11,746 nucleotides of DNA from Actinomycetota bacterium (GCA_027730885.1 JAQCHM010000058.1:1-11746); one strand, 5' to 3'. Numbered from the stretch's first letter, positions 1-8,367 are shown. The notes: a model not told the origin generated them from the sequence alone. Made by a program: numbers and translations.

Positions 1-175
1 GAACGATCTGATCGGCCTTGCGAGGGTCGACGCCGAGTCGGAAGACCACATCCACCGACTCGTCGAACTTCTTGCCGGCCAGGCTCTTCACCAGGTCGAG
101 CGCCTCGAGCGGCGTGAGGAGCTGCTCGCGATCGAATCGACGGGCCGCATCGACGTACTTCTTACCTTTACTCAT
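1..175 (-). CDS. rplA: 50S ribosomal protein L1, N-terminal part (runs off the left edge)
   Basis: The first 58 codons of ribosomal protein L1 are present; the rest lies beyond base 1. The protein starts [15 protein letters not shown] and continues through [19 protein letters not shown] and [16 protein letters not shown], the typical L1 amino-terminal region. L1 binds 23S rRNA at the L1 stalk, helps release deacylated tRNA from the E site, and in many bacteria represses its own operon by binding the L11-L1 mRNA. The ATG at 175-173 is preceded by a GAAAGG-type ribosome binding site. It follows rplK after a gap of about 115 bp (176-290), in which I see no clear terminator or promoter, so co-transcription with rplK is likely. 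The identification is secure; only the length is unknown because of the window edge. Confidence 0.95.
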   Translation of the reverse strand, partial: MSKGKKYVDAARRFDREQLLTPLEALDLVKSLAGKKFDESVDVVFRLGVDPRKADQIV

Positions 176-290
176 GTTGCCTTTCGCCTTTCGGCTCCCT
201 CAGTCGGTAGCGGTCACCGGGCGAGGTCATCCCGATGGCCGGATTGAATGATGGAAAGCAGAAACCCGCGTGGGCTCGGCCCGACCGGGC

Positions 291-716
291 TCAGCGGATG
301 CGCACGCCCATCTGGCGTGCGGTCCCGACGACCTGCTTCTTGGCCGCATCGAGATCGTTGGCGTTGAGATCGGGCATCTTCACCTGAGCGATCTCGGTGA
401 CCTGGGCGTCGGTGAGGACGCCGGCGCGCTCGCGCTTGGGATCGGCCGCGCCCTTGGGGATCTTGGCGGCCTTCTTGATGAGCTCGGAGGTCGGCGGCGT
501 CTTCAGGATGAAGCTGAAACTCCGATCCTCGTACACAGAAATCTCAGCGGGGACGACGTTGCCCCGCTGGGCCTCGGTGCGGGCGTTGTACTCCTTGCAG
601 AAGTCCATGATGGCCACGCCGTAGGGGCCGAGGGCGGTACCGACCGGGGGCGCCGGCGTTGCCTGGCCCGCCGTGATCTGGATCCGGACGACCGCCATTA
701 CCTTCTTCTTGGCCAT
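291..716 (-). CDS. rplK: 50S ribosomal protein L11
   Basis: A complete L11 of 141 residues, the usual length. L11 sits with 23S rRNA helices 43/44 at the GTPase-associated centre, where EF-G and EF-Tu act, and is the target region of thiostrepton-type antibiotics. The amino-terminal domain shows the conserved proline-rich segment [11 protein letters not shown] (residues 21-31). The carboxyl-terminal rRNA-binding domain runs from about residue 75 ([15 protein letters not shown]) to the end (ARQMGVRIR). The ATG at 716-714 gives the standard MAKKK start; the nearest purine-rich ribosome-binding match, AAGG, is about 13 nt upstream, rather far. The 130-bp gap to nusG holds four tandem 12-bp repeats that lie in the rplK leader. 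Downstream is rplA, the usual L11-L1 pairing. Confidence 0.97.
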   Translation of the reverse strand: MAKKKVMAVVRIQITAGQATPAPPVGTALGPYGVAIMDFCKEYNARTEAQRGNVVPAEISVYEDRSFSFILKTPPTSELIKKAAKIPKGAADPKRERAGVLTDAQVTEIAQVKMPDLNANDLDAAKKQVVGTARQMGVRIR

Positions 717-735
717 GGGAGAAACTCTGCCTTAC

Positions 736-783
736 TACTGGACGAAGTACTGGACGAAGTACTGGACGAACTACTGGACGAAC
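736..783 (-). repeat. Four tandem 12-bp repeats in the nusG-rplK leader
   Basis: On the + strand the unit is TACTGGACGAAG (736-747, 748-759) and then TACTGGACGAAC (760-771, 772-783), followed by a decayed partial copy, TATTGG. The copies are perfect apart from the last base. The array ends about 20 bp before the rplK start codon, so it would lie in the untranslated leader of rplK and just upstream of its weak ribosome binding site. Self-complementary GTAC tetramers at the unit junctions (747-750, 759-762) allow only weak alternative pairing. No function can be assigned from the sequence; replication slippage is the simplest origin. Confidence 0.9.
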
Positions 784-846
784 TATTGGGCTGCGTGCGT
801 TGGCGATTGAGCGCGACCGACAAGGGTAGCGTCGGCGTCGAAACTT

Positions 847-1539
847 TCAGATCTTGCCGACCTGGGCGAAGTCGAGCTCGACGGGCGTCTCGCGGCCGAA
901 GATGTTGACCAGGACCTTGACCTTGAGCTGTTCCTCGTTCAGTTCGACGATCTGACCCTGGAAGTCGGCGAACGGGCCTTCCTTGACCCGTACCGTCTCG
1001 CCCACTTCGTACTCGAGCCGCGGCTTGCCTTTGCGATCCCCGGTGTCGTCCTTGCTCTGCAGGAAGTTCTCGACGTCCCGACGAGGCAGCGGGGACGGCT
1101 TGTTGCCGGCGCCGACGAAGCCGGTGACGCCGGGCGTGTTGCGAACCACGAACCACGAGTCGTCATCGAGATGCATCCGGCACAACAGGTAACCGGGGAA
1201 CACCTTCTTCTGGACCACGACCTTCTTGCCGTTCTTGAACTCGACGACGTCCTCCAAGGGGATGACGACCTCGTGGATCCGCTCGCCCATGTTCATCGAC
1301 TGGGTGCGAGCCTCGATGTTCTTGCGAACCTTGTTCTCGTAGCCCGACTGCGTGTGTAGAACGTACCAGCGACCGGGCCGATCGTACGGCGACTCGTGGC
1401 GGGGCGCCTCCTCGACAATTGGCGGCTCGACAGCAGGTTCCTCGAGAGCAGGTTCCTCGACGACCGGTTCGTCGAGAACGGCTTCCTCGGACTCGATGGG
1501 GGTCACGAGCTCGGCATCGGCGGTTTCGAAATCAGTCAT
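847..1539 (-). CDS. nusG: Transcription elongation/antitermination factor NusG with acidic repeat N-terminus
   Basis: NusG binds RNA polymerase through its NGN domain, limits backtracking, and links polymerase to Rho or ribosomal protein S10 through its KOW domain. The protein has 230 residues. The NGN domain starts near residue 57 ([15 protein letters not shown]) and includes the [11 protein letters not shown] and [10 protein letters not shown] segments; the KOW domain runs from about residue 177 ([16 protein letters not shown]) to the end. Before it lies a non-conserved acidic, proline-rich extension of about 55 residues; residues 19-43 are five pentads ([25 protein letters not shown]). Such extensions are common in actinobacterial NusG. 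The ATG at 1539-1537 overlaps the secE stop (ATGA), so translation of the two is probably coupled. rplK follows after 130 bp. Confidence 0.97.
   Translation of the reverse strand: MTDFETADAELVTPIESEEAVLDEPVVEEPALEEPAVEPPIVEEAPRHESPYDRPGRWYVLHTQSGYENKVRKNIEARTQSMNMGERIHEVVIPLEDVVEFKNGKKVVVQKKVFPGYLLCRMHLDDDSWFVVRNTPGVTGFVGAGNKPSPLPRRDVENFLQSKDDTGDRKGKPRLEYEVGETVRVKEGPFADFQGQIVELNEEQLKVKVLVNIFGRETPVELDFAQVGKI
1411..1485 (-). repeat. Five 15-bp repeat units encoding acidic pentapeptides in nusG
   Basis: Starting at 1411, 1426, 1441, 1456 and 1471, fifteen-base units of the + strand form (C/G)TCGA(C/G)NNNNGGTTC follow each other; the outer two are more diverged. Read on the minus strand they give [20 protein letters not shown] and PPIVE at NusG residues 19-43. 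The unit length is a multiple of three, so gain or loss of a unit keeps the frame. This is an in-frame repeat inside the disordered NusG extension, not a separate gene. Confidence 0.8.
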
Positions 1540-1838
1540 TTGGCAAGCCTCAGGATGCGTAGGACGCCTTCGGCGAACAAGTAGTCGAGTCCGGCAATGA
1601 AGGCGGTGACGATCAGAACGGTAAGCGTGACGACGATGGTGTAATTGACCACCTCGTTCTTGGTGGGCCAGTTGACCCGGCGCATCTCGGCCCGGACCTC
1701 CCGGACGTACTGTGCTGGGCCCACGCGCTCGCCCCGTTCGGGCGGGCGCGCATCACGCGGGGCAGCGACCGGATTACCCTCAGCATCGATCTGGCCCTGC
1801 TTCTGCAGGTACCTTCGCTGCTCCCGATTCATTGCCAT
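1536..1838 (-). CDS. secE: Preprotein translocase subunit SecE
   Basis: SecE is the small essential clamp of the SecYEG channel in the cytoplasmic membrane. This copy has 100 residues. A hydrophilic amino-terminal part (1-40) leads to the amphipathic helix with the family signature ([20 protein letters not shown], about residues 44-63) and one transmembrane helix (about 66-88, [22 protein letters not shown]). This is the single-membrane-span form usual outside the Enterobacteria. The ATG at 1838-1836 is chosen because GAGG lies 8 nt upstream; the next ATG, two codons on, would lie 14 nt away. The frame stays open further upstream through the tRNA gene, but that part is not coding. The stop overlaps the nusG start by four bases. 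Confidence 0.95.
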   Translation of the reverse strand: MAMNREQRRYLQKQGQIDAEGNPVAAPRDARPPERGERVGPAQYVREVRAEMRRVNWPTKNEVVNYTIVVTLTVLIVTAFIAGLDYLFAEGVLRILRLAK

Positions 1839-1870
1839 GTGACGTGCCTCGTGAATGATCCATCGCTGGG

Positions 1871-1943
1871 CAGGGCACGAGGGACTCGAACCCCCAACCC
1901 CCGGTTTTGGAGACCGGTGCTCTACCAATTGAGCTAGTGCCCT
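1871..1943 (-). tRNA. trpT: tRNA-Trp (anticodon CCA)
   Basis: A complete 73-nt cloverleaf: acceptor arms AGGGCAC and GTGCCCT, D-arm GCTC/GAGC, anticodon stem CCGGT/ACCGG with loop CTCCAAA (anticodon CCA at 1910-1908), a five-base variable loop, and the T-arm with TTCGAGT. The discriminator base is G, as expected for bacterial tRNA-Trp. The 3' CCA is not encoded (G73 is followed by CCC), so a nucleotidyltransferase must add it. The gene lies 32 bp before secE, a neighbour pairing well known in actinobacteria and in Thermus/Deinococcus. No convincing promoter is visible in the 50 bp upstream, so the tRNA may be cut from a longer transcript. Confidence 0.97.
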
Positions 1944-1994
1944 AGGGCGCAACGAGGCTACCACCCCGAAGGCGGCGAACCTCCTGCGGACTGC

Positions 1995-2040
1995 CTACTG
2001 TTCGAATGTCGCCCGGGCTACTGCTCGAAAGTCGCCCGAG
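1995..2040 (-). repeat. 23-bp tandem duplication across the sigma-factor stop codon
   Basis: Two adjacent 23-bp units, 1995-2017 and 2018-2040, agree at 20 of 23 positions (differences at unit positions 7, 13 and 22). Each begins CTACTG on the + strand, so each carries a TAG on the coding strand. The TAG of the upstream copy (2020-2018) is the stop of the ECF sigma gene; the second copy lies in the gap before tRNA-Trp. The sequence shows an old local duplication at the 3' end of the sigma gene. Confidence 0.85.
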
Positions 2041-2659
2041 TTCGGGCCGGCTCCTGGGTGGACACCGTAGCCGCTGTCCCCTCGTGGCCGGGACCGTTGT
2101 CACCGGGACCGTCGTCGCCCCGTCGCAAGACCTCCCGGAGACCCTTGCGCGCGCGGTGGAGGCGCACCTTGGCCGCCGAGGTCGTGATGCCGAGCTCCTC
2201 GGCGATGGCATCGTGCGACAAGTCGTAGATGTCCCGAAGCACGACGACCGCTCGAAGTTTCGGAGGCAAGGCCCGCAGTGCGTCGACGACCTGTGTTCGC
2301 AGATCGCTCAGGTCGAGACGTATCGCCGGGTCGTTCTGGGGCTGGGAGTCGATGATCGCCGAGTCCTCGAGAAGCTCATCGTGGCGATGACGACCTCGCC
2401 GTCCGAGCAGTGTGTTGGCACAGTTGGCCGTGATCCGGTGCAGCCACGTCTTGAACTGCGCGTCACCGCGGAAGCGACCGATGCTGCGATGCGCCCTGAG
2501 GTAGGTCTCCTGGACGACATCACGTGCGTCTTCGGCGTCACCCGTCAGCCGATAGGCAAGGGTGTAGGTATCGGCGTACGTCCGACGGACGATCTCCTCG
2601 AACGCGCGGTCGTTGCCGTCCCGAGCCTCAGCAACGAGTTCGACGATGTCGTCCGGCAA
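2018..2659 (-). CDS. ECF-family RNA polymerase sigma factor (RpoE-like), no adjacent anti-sigma gene
   Basis: The 213-residue protein has the two-domain layout of extracytoplasmic-function sigma factors. Region 2 spans about residues 19-88 (AFEEIVRRTYADTYTLAYRL, then DAEDARDVVQETYLRAH and FKTWLHRITANCANTLL); a linker follows (89-125); region 4 is at about 126-178 (LPPKLRAVVVLRDIYDLSHD, then AIAEELGITTSAAKVRLHRARKGL) with its helix-turn-helix. A polar tail of about 35 residues ends the protein. It should direct polymerase to a small alternative promoter set; the stimulus cannot be read from the sequence. The start is uncertain: TTG at 2659-2657 is the only start codon between the in-frame tuf stop and region 2, and no Shine-Dalgarno precedes it. 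It begins 33 bp after tuf with no terminator between. The usual anti-sigma partner is absent on both sides. Codon use is like the host. Confidence 0.88.
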   Translation of the reverse strand: MPDDIVELVAEARDGNDRAFEEIVRRTYADTYTLAYRLTGDAEDARDVVQETYLRAHRSIGRFRGDAQFKTWLHRITANCANTLLGRRGRHRHDELLEDSAIIDSQPQNDPAIRLDLSDLRTQVVDALRALPPKLRAVVVLRDIYDLSHDAIAEELGITTSAAKVRLHRARKGLREVLRRGDDGPGDNGPGHEGTAATVSTQEPARTRATFEQ

Positions 2660-2692
2660 CGGAGTGGGGTGCGTGGGAGCGGAGGTCCAGTC

Positions 2693-3880
<1,188 letters not shown>

Positions 3881-3912
3881 TTTGGGGCTCGTTTCCTTTC
3901 AGATGCTTGGGG

Positions 3913-6000
3913 TCACTCGCCCCGGACTCGCTTGATGATTTCGTCCTGGACGTTGCCAGGTGTCTGCTGATAACTGTCGAACTGCATGGTGTAGCTGGCG
4001 CGACCCTGGGTCTTCGACCGCAGGTCATTCACGTACCCGAACATTTCCGACAGCGGAACTTCGGCCGTGACCACCTTGTTGGTGCCACGGGCTTCCATCT
4101 GGCCAACCCGCCCCCGGCGGGAGTTGAGGTCGCCGATCACGTCACCCATGTAGTCCTCAGGGGTAACGACTTCCACCGACATGATGGGTTCGAGCAGGAC
4201 GGGCTTGGCCTTGGCCGCCGCCTGCTTGTACGCCATGGTGCCGGCGATCTTGAAGGCCATTTCGGACGAGTCGACGTCGTGATACTTGCCGTCCTTCAGG
4301 GTCACTCGAATGTCGACCGTCGGGAAGCCGGCCAGCACGCCGCTGGTCATGGCATCACGAATGCCGGCATCGACCGACGGGATGTACTCGCGGGGGATGC
4401 GACCTCCGGTGATGCCGTCGACGAACTCGTAACCGCCGCCGGGTCCCGTGGTCTCGAGGTCGATGGTGACCTCGGCGTACTGGCCGGTTCCACCGGTCTG
4501 CTTCTTGTGGGTGTAGGTGTTCCCGGTCACGACCCCGGTCACGGTCTCGCGATAGGCGACCTGGGGCTTGCCGACGGTGGCGTCGACCTTGAACTCGCGG
4601 AACATCCGGTCGACCAGCACCTCGAGGTGGAGCTCGCCCATGCCGGCGATGATCGTCTGACCGGTCTCCTCGTCAGTCCGGACGCTGAACGTCGGATCCT
4701 CCTCGGACAGGGACATGAGCGCCTTCGACATCTTCTCCTGATCGGCCTTGGTCTTGGGCTCGACCGCTACGTGGATCACCGGATCCGGGAAGTCCAGGTT
4801 CTCCAGGATGATGGCGTTGCTCTGATCGGTGAGCGTGTCACCGGTGCGAACGTTCTTGACGCCGATCGCGGCCATGATGTCGCCGGTCATCGCGACGTCG
4901 CGGTCTTCCTGCTTGTTGGCGTGCATCTCCAGGAGGCGGCCCATCCGCTCCTTGGCGCCGGTGCGCGTGTTCAGCACCTGCGTGCCCTTCTCGAGGGTTC
5001 CGGAATAGACACGGAAGTAGGTGAGCTTGCCGACATTCGGTGCGGTCATGATCTTGAAGGCCAAGGCGGCGAAGGGTTCGTCGTCGCTCGGCTTGCGCTC
5101 GAGCGGGGCTCCACCCTTGAGGGCCTCGCCGTTGACGGGAGGCAGATCGAGCGGAGACGGGAGATAGTCGACCACGGCGTCCAGAAGTGGCTGGACACCC
5201 TTGTTCTTGAAAGCCGAGCCGCAGAGGATCGGGACGAGTTCACCCGACACCGTTGCCGCGCGGATGCCGGCCTTCAGCTCGGTCTCGCTGAGGTCCTCGT
5301 TCTCGAGGTAGGACTCCATGAGTTCCTCGGAGGTCGATGCAACCGCTTCGATCAATTCGGCCCGGTACTCGTCGGCCAGATCCTGGAGGTCATCGGGAAT
5401 CTCGACCACGTTCCAACTGGCGCCCAGGTCCTCGGAGTTCCAGATGAGCGCCTTCATCGTCACCAGGTCGACGACACCGGCGAACGCGGACTCGGTGCCG
5501 ATCGGGAGCTGGAGCACGAGGGTGTTCTGGGTGAGACGTTCCTTGATGGTGCCGAGAACGAAGAAGAAGTCGGCGCCCATGCGATCGAGCTTGTTCACGA
5601 AGCACATGCGGGGCACGTTGTACTTGTCGGCCTGACGCCACACGGTCTCGGACTGGGGCTCGACACCAGCAACGCCGTCGAAGACGCAGACGGCTCCGTC
5701 GAGCACGCGCAACGACCGCTCTACTTCGACGGTGAAGTCGACGTGGCCAGGAGTGTCGATGATGTTGATGCGGTGATCGTTCCAGAAGCAGGTCGTGGCG
5801 GCCGACGTGATCGTGATGCCCCGCTCCTGTTCCTGCTCCATCCAGTCCATGGTCGCGCCGCCGTCGTGGACCTCACCGATCTTGTAGTTCTTGCCGGTGT
5901 AGTAGAGGACGCGCTCTGTCGTCGTGGTCTTGCCGGCATCGATGTGGGCCATGATGCCGATGTTGCGATAGCGATCGAGGGGGGTAATTCGGGCAGACAT
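3913..6000 (-). CDS. fusA: Elongation factor G
   Basis: EF-G is the GTPase that drives translocation and, with RRF, ribosome recycling. The protein has 695 residues, a standard length. Motifs seen: G1 AHIDAGKT (18-25), G2 RGITI (60-64), G3 DTPGH (82-86) and G4 NKLD (136-139), followed by the G' insert and domains II-V, with the domain IV segment [15 protein letters not shown] and the C-terminal signature [14 protein letters not shown]. The ATG at 6000-5998 has AGAGG eight bases upstream. It lies between rpsG (115-bp gap with a strong hairpin) and tuf (32-bp gap), as in most str operons. Codons are mainly C- or G-ending. A 716-codon open frame on the opposite strand is only a shadow of this gene. 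Confidence 0.99.
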   Translation of the reverse strand: MSARITPLDRYRNIGIMAHIDAGKTTTTERVLYYTGKNYKIGEVHDGGATMDWMEQEQERGITITSAATTCFWNDHRINIIDTPGHVDFTVEVERSLRVLDGAVCVFDGVAGVEPQSETVWRQADKYNVPRMCFVNKLDRMGADFFFVLGTIKERLTQNTLVLQLPIGTESAFAGVVDLVTMKALIWNSEDLGASWNVVEIPDDLQDLADEYRAELIEAVASTSEELMESYLENEDLSETELKAGIRAATVSGELVPILCGSAFKNKGVQPLLDAVVDYLPSPLDLPPVNGEALKGGAPLERKPSDDEPFAALAFKIMTAPNVGKLTYFRVYSGTLEKGTQVLNTRTGAKERMGRLLEMHANKQEDRDVAMTGDIMAAIGVKNVRTGDTLTDQSNAIILENLDFPDPVIHVAVEPKTKADQEKMSKALMSLSEEDPTFSVRTDEETGQTIIAGMGELHLEVLVDRMFREFKVDATVGKPQVAYRETVTGVVTGNTYTHKKQTGGTGQYAEVTIDLETTGPGGGYEFVDGITGGRIPREYIPSVDAGIRDAMTSGVLAGFPTVDIRVTLKDGKYHDVDSSEMAFKIAGTMAYKQAAAKAKPVLLEPIMSVEVVTPEDYMGDVIGDLNSRRGRVGQMEARGTNKVVTAEVPLSEMFGYVNDLRSKTQGRASYTMQFDSYQQTPGNVQDEIIKRVRGE

Positions 6001-6057
6001 GATCAGGGCCTCTGGTAGCTGACGAGCGAGGGTAGGAGCAGGAACAGGTCACAGGGT

Positions 6058-6086
6058 GCTCGAGCGACCCAGTGGGTCGCTCGGGC
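6058..6086 (-). promoter_or_regulatory. Strong intercistronic hairpin between rpsG and fusA
   Basis: A perfect 10-bp inverted repeat, arms CGAGCGACCC (6061-6070) and GGGTCGCTCG (6074-6083), encloses a three-base loop. Two more pairs (6058-6059 with 6085-6086) follow one mismatch. In the transcript it begins about 30 nt after the rpsG stop and ends about 60 nt before the fusA start. No U-run follows, so it is a poor intrinsic terminator. An mRNA-processing, stabilising or S7-binding control element is possible, but this is inference. Confidence 0.6.
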
Positions 6087-6115
6087 GCTGCATCATCGAA
6101 GGGAACGGAGGCCGA

Positions 6116-6586
6116 CTACCAGCGGTAGTGGGCGAAGGCCTTGTTCGACTCGGCCATCTTGTGGAGGTCTTCCCGTCGCTTGGCCGAGGCGCCAATGCCG
6201 TTGGAGGCATCGAGGATCTCATTGGCCAGGCGTTCGGCCATGGTGCGCTCACGCCGGCCACGGGAATAGCCGACGACCCAGCGAACCGCCAGCGTGGTGG
6301 CCCGACGAGGGCGAACCTCGACCGGGACCTGATAGGTCGCGCCACCGACCCGTCGTGAGCGGACCTCGAGCTGAGGCTTCACGTTGTCGATGGCCCGCTT
6401 CAAGGTGGCGACGGGATCGCCGCCGGTCTTCTCGCCGACGACATCGAGGGCGGTGTAGACAATGTCCTCCGCGGTCGTCTTCTTGCCATCCAACAACACT
6501 TTGTTGATGATCTGGGTCACGAGCACCGAGCCGTGCACCGGGTCGGGCTGAAGATCGCGCCGGGGAGCAGGACCCTTACGAGGCAT
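6116..6586 (-). CDS. rpsG: 30S ribosomal protein S7
   Basis: S7 starts assembly of the 30S head by binding the 3' domain of 16S rRNA and touches the E-site tRNA and mRNA exit region. The protein has 156 residues, the usual length. It shows the family start [20 protein letters not shown], the [14 protein letters not shown] helix, the beta-hairpin segment [15 protein letters not shown] and the end [12 protein letters not shown]. The ATG at 6586-6584 lies one base after the rpsL stop (TGA-C-ATG), so its ribosome binding site is inside rpsL and translation is probably coupled. E. coli keeps its S7 autoregulatory site in a long rpsL-rpsG gap; no such gap exists here. Confidence 0.98.
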   Translation of the reverse strand: MPRKGPAPRRDLQPDPVHGSVLVTQIINKVLLDGKKTTAEDIVYTALDVVGEKTGGDPVATLKRAIDNVKPQLEVRSRRVGGATYQVPVEVRPRRATTLAVRWVVGYSRGRRERTMAERLANEILDASNGIGASAKRREDLHKMAESNKAFAHYRW

Positions 6587-6587
6587 G

Positions 6588-6959
6588 TCAGTTGTCCTTC
6601 TTCACGCCGTAACGACTACGGGCCTGCTTGCGGTCACGGACGCCGGAGGTGTCGAGGGTGCCCCGAACCACCTTGTAACGCACACCGGGAAGGTCTTTCA
6701 CACGCCCGCCACGAACCAACACGATGCTGTGCTCCTGCAGGTTGTGACCTTCGCCGGGGATGTAGGCGGTGACCTCGACGCCGCTGGTCAGCCGGACACG
6801 GGCCACCTTGCGGAGCGCGGAGTTCGGCTTCTTGGGTGTGGCGGTGTACACGCGCGTGCAAACACCACGGCGCTGCGGCGATCCGACCAAGGCGGGCGTC
6901 TTGCCCTTGTTGGCTTTGGACTTGCGGCCCTTACGGACCAGCTGGTTGATGGTGGGCAC
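6588..6959 (-). CDS. rpsL: 30S ribosomal protein S12
   Basis: S12 lies at the decoding centre and affects accuracy. The protein has 123 residues, starting [15 protein letters not shown] and ending GVKKDN. The regions where streptomycin-resistance changes arise look wild type: [11 protein letters not shown] (41-51) and [11 protein letters not shown], which includes the aspartate that RimO modifies in other bacteria. The start is GTG at 6959-6957, chosen because it gives the conserved PTINQL amino terminus and has AGAGG six bases upstream. The same frame is open for over a hundred codons further upstream, but that part matches nothing and contains the promoter and leader hairpins. It is the first gene of the str operon here. 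Confidence 0.98.
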   Translation of the reverse strand: MPTINQLVRKGRKSKANKGKTPALVGSPQRRGVCTRVYTATPKKPNSALRKVARVRLTSGVEVTAYIPGEGHNLQEHSIVLVRGGRVKDLPGVRYKVVRGTLDTSGVRDRKQARSRYGVKKDN

Positions 6960-6977
6960 AGAAGACCTCTGGACGTT

Positions 6978-6993
6978 CCGAGGAGACCCTCGG
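6978..6993 (-). promoter_or_regulatory. Small hairpin just upstream of the rpsL ribosome binding site
   Basis: The arms CCGAGG (6978-6983) and CCTCGG (6988-6993) pair over six bases with a four-base loop. The hairpin ends about 18 nt before the rpsL GTG and leaves the AGAGG ribosome binding site single-stranded. It could tune rpsL translation or mRNA stability. The call rests on base pairing alone. Confidence 0.35.
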
Positions 6994-7014
6994 GTTTCGA
7001 TGAACCGGGCGCCG

Positions 7015-7039
7015 ACCGTGACGATCGGCAACCGTGACG
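7015..7039 (-). repeat. 9-bp direct repeat in the rpsL leader
   Basis: ACCGTGACG occurs at 7015-7023 and again at 7031-7039 on the + strand, with a 16-bp period. Both copies lie in the predicted untranslated leader of rpsL. It is short enough to have arisen by chance; a protein-binding or RNA role is not shown. Confidence 0.4.
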
Positions 7040-7067
7040 GGCGACGACGCGCGGGCAGGCGGACGAC

Positions 7068-7085
7068 GTCGGCCAAACGGCCGAC
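7068..7085 (-). promoter_or_regulatory. Perfect hairpin at the predicted 5' end of the str operon mRNA
   Basis: The arms GTCGGCC (7068-7074) and GGCCGAC (7079-7085) form seven pairs around a four-base loop (AAAC on +, GTTT in the transcript). If the -10 at 7091-7096 is used, transcription would start at about 7084, placing this hairpin at the extreme 5' end of the mRNA, where it could shield the transcript from 5'-end-dependent decay. An operator for a dimeric repressor is an alternative. Confidence 0.45.
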
Positions 7086-7090
7086 CCTCA

Positions 7091-7119
7091 AGACTACGTG
7101 TGCCGCCCGCCTATCACAA
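7091..7119 (-). promoter_or_regulatory. Candidate sigma70-type promoter of the str operon
   Basis: On the minus strand TTGTGA (7119-7114) is followed by a 17-bp spacer and TAGTCT (7096-7091), a reasonable match to the housekeeping -35/-10 pattern as used in actinobacteria. It lies between the probable terminator of the cox cluster and rpsL, and would give a leader of about 125 nt. This is the only good candidate I found in the 236-bp gap 6960-7195. Confidence 0.45.
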
Positions 7120-7150
7120 CGCAGGCTGCGGCGGTTCCATCCCAAGGTAC

Positions 7151-7188
7151 AAACCCGGGTGGCACCAGTTCGCTGGTCGCCCGGGCTT
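7151..7188 (-). terminator. Probable intrinsic terminator after coxE
   Basis: Directly after the coxE stop, the transcript can form AAGCCCGGG paired with CCCGGGTTT (nine pairs, one of them G-U), a small internal loop, and an inner five-pair stem ACCAG/CTGGT closed by a CGAA tetraloop. The 3' arm ends in TTT followed by GTACC, so the U-tract is short. Its place between the cox cluster and the str promoter fits a terminator that separates the two units. Confidence 0.5.
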
Positions 7189-7195
7189 GGGCGCG

Positions 7196-8359
7196 TCAGC
7201 GAGCGTCGCCCGACAGGATCGCCGCCAACTGCTCGATCGACTCGTAGGTGTTCCCCGAAACGAAATCGTCCACATGGGGCAGGGCTGCCGCCATTCCCGC
7301 GGCGAGGGGCGCGTAGCCCGGCGACGCCTTCAGCGGATTGACCCAAATGAGTCGATGCGTCACTCGATGCAGCCGCTGCATCTGTTCACCCAGCAGCGCG
7401 GCATCACCCCGGTCCCATCCATCGGACAGGATGACGACCACCGCTCCCCGGGCCAGACCACGAACGCCCCACTCGTCGTTGAAACGAGCCATCGCCTCAC
7501 CGAGCCGCGTGCCGCCGGCCCAGTCCTGGACCTCCGGTGTCGCAGCCGCAAGCGCAGCATCGGGATCGCGATTGTTGAGCTGACGGGTCAGGCGGGTGAG
7601 CCGAGTGCCGATGGTGAAGACCTCGACGCGGCCGCGGGCGATCACCGCGGCGTGGACGAACCGGATCAGCGCGCGGGCGTAGCTCTCCATCGAACCCGAG
7701 ACGTCGAGGATCATGATGAGTCGCCGTGGCCGCGAGGCCGGCTCGGTGTGGGCCCAGCGCAGCGGCTCGCCGTGATGCCGCAACGCCCACCGCACGGTCC
7801 GTCCGAGATCGGGCCGTTGTCCGCGGCGCTTGGTGGGAACCTGTCGGCGGCTGAGGCGGCGGAACGTGGTGAACCGGAGCCGGGTCATCATGCGCGTCAG
7901 CTCGGCCAGCTCTTCGTCGGAACAGGCCGAGAAGTCCTTGCTCGTGAGAATCTCGACCCGGCTGAAGCGAACCGCATCGACGTCCCCGGATTGGTCATCG
8001 TCGGAGGGGTCGGGGGCAGCGTCGGCCTCGTCGTCGGCGTCGAGCACGAGCGTTGCGGGAGTGGCCGGGGTCTCGACCCGCAGCAACTCGACCGCGCCGC
8101 GCTCCCAGAAGGTCCGAAACGCGTGGTCGTACACCGGGATGTCCTCGGGGCGATGGAGCAGGGTCGCCCGTCCCGCCCAATAGACAGCGTCGCGGTCGGT
8201 GACGCCGACGGCACCGAGGGCCAGGGTGAAGTTGATGGTCGAGCTGGCGGGAACCTTTAACCCGAGCCGGCGCAGGACGCGGACGAATCCCACGGCCATA
8301 CGCTCGCCGACCTCGTGAGGGCCCGGCGAAGTATTCGGGACGACCAAGGTGTCCGTCAC
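7196..8359 (-). CDS. coxE: CoxE-like von Willebrand factor A domain protein
   Basis: CoxE-type VWA proteins work with the CoxD ATPase in maturing the metal centre of CO-dehydrogenase-family enzymes. The 387-residue protein has an amino-terminal helical region (about 20-95), an acidic low-complexity linker (106-128, [16 protein letters not shown]) and a C-terminal VWA domain. The MIDAS metal site is complete: DVSGS (219-223), Thr284 in GGTRLGEA and Asp313 in LSDGWDRGD. The end ([18 protein letters not shown], then ALPHVDDF) is typical of the CoxE family. It starts at GTG (8359-8357), eight bases after coxD, with a poor ribosome binding site; the ATG at 8299-8297 (residue 21), with GAGG upstream, is a realistic alternative. 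A strong hairpin follows the stop. No coxF or coxG follows. Confidence 0.9.
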   Translation of the reverse strand: MTDTLVVPNTSPGPHEVGERMAVGFVRVLRRLGLKVPASSTINFTLALGAVGVTDRDAVYWAGRATLLHRPEDIPVYDHAFRTFWERGAVELLRVETPATPATLVLDADDEADAAPDPSDDDQSGDVDAVRFSRVEILTSKDFSACSDEELAELTRMMTRLRFTTFRRLSRRQVPTKRRGQRPDLGRTVRWALRHHGEPLRWAHTEPASRPRRLIMILDVSGSMESYARALIRFVHAAVIARGRVEVFTIGTRLTRLTRQLNNRDPDAALAAATPEVQDWAGGTRLGEAMARFNDEWGVRGLARGAVVVILSDGWDRGDAALLGEQMQRLHRVTHRLIWVNPLKASPGYAPLAAGMAAALPHVDDFVSGNTYESIEQLAAILSGDAR

Positions 8360-8367
8360 CGCGCCGA

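Noticed and set aside
176..290. Possible terminator between rplK and rplA
   Set aside because: Only a short GCCCG/CGGGC pairing with an impossibly small loop and no U-run; the two genes are normally co-transcribed.
698..1156. Minus-strand frame with a serine-rich tail near rplK
   Set aside because: It overlaps nusG in another frame, and the serine run is just the translated 12-bp repeat.
1939..1948. Palindrome GCCCTAGGGC across the 5' end of tRNA-Trp
   Set aside because: Most of it is the acceptor stem itself plus a few matching bases; too short to support a separate signal.
1839..1964. Upstream extension of secE through the tRNA (a protein containing AQLVEHRSPKPGVGGSSPSC)
   Set aside because: This peptide is the well-known false translation of a tRNA gene; the cloverleaf is complete and secE has its own ATG with GAGG.
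7154..7185. GGGTGGCACC on the + strand, resembling the T-box antiterminator signature
   Set aside because: No + strand gene lies downstream and no Stem I or specifier loop is visible upstream. The same bases form a good terminator for coxE on the minus strand.
6960..7346. Long amino-terminal extension of rpsL in the same frame
   Set aside because: S12 has a conserved PTINQL start matching the GTG at 6959 with AGAGG before it; the extension overlaps the coxE end, terminator and promoter.
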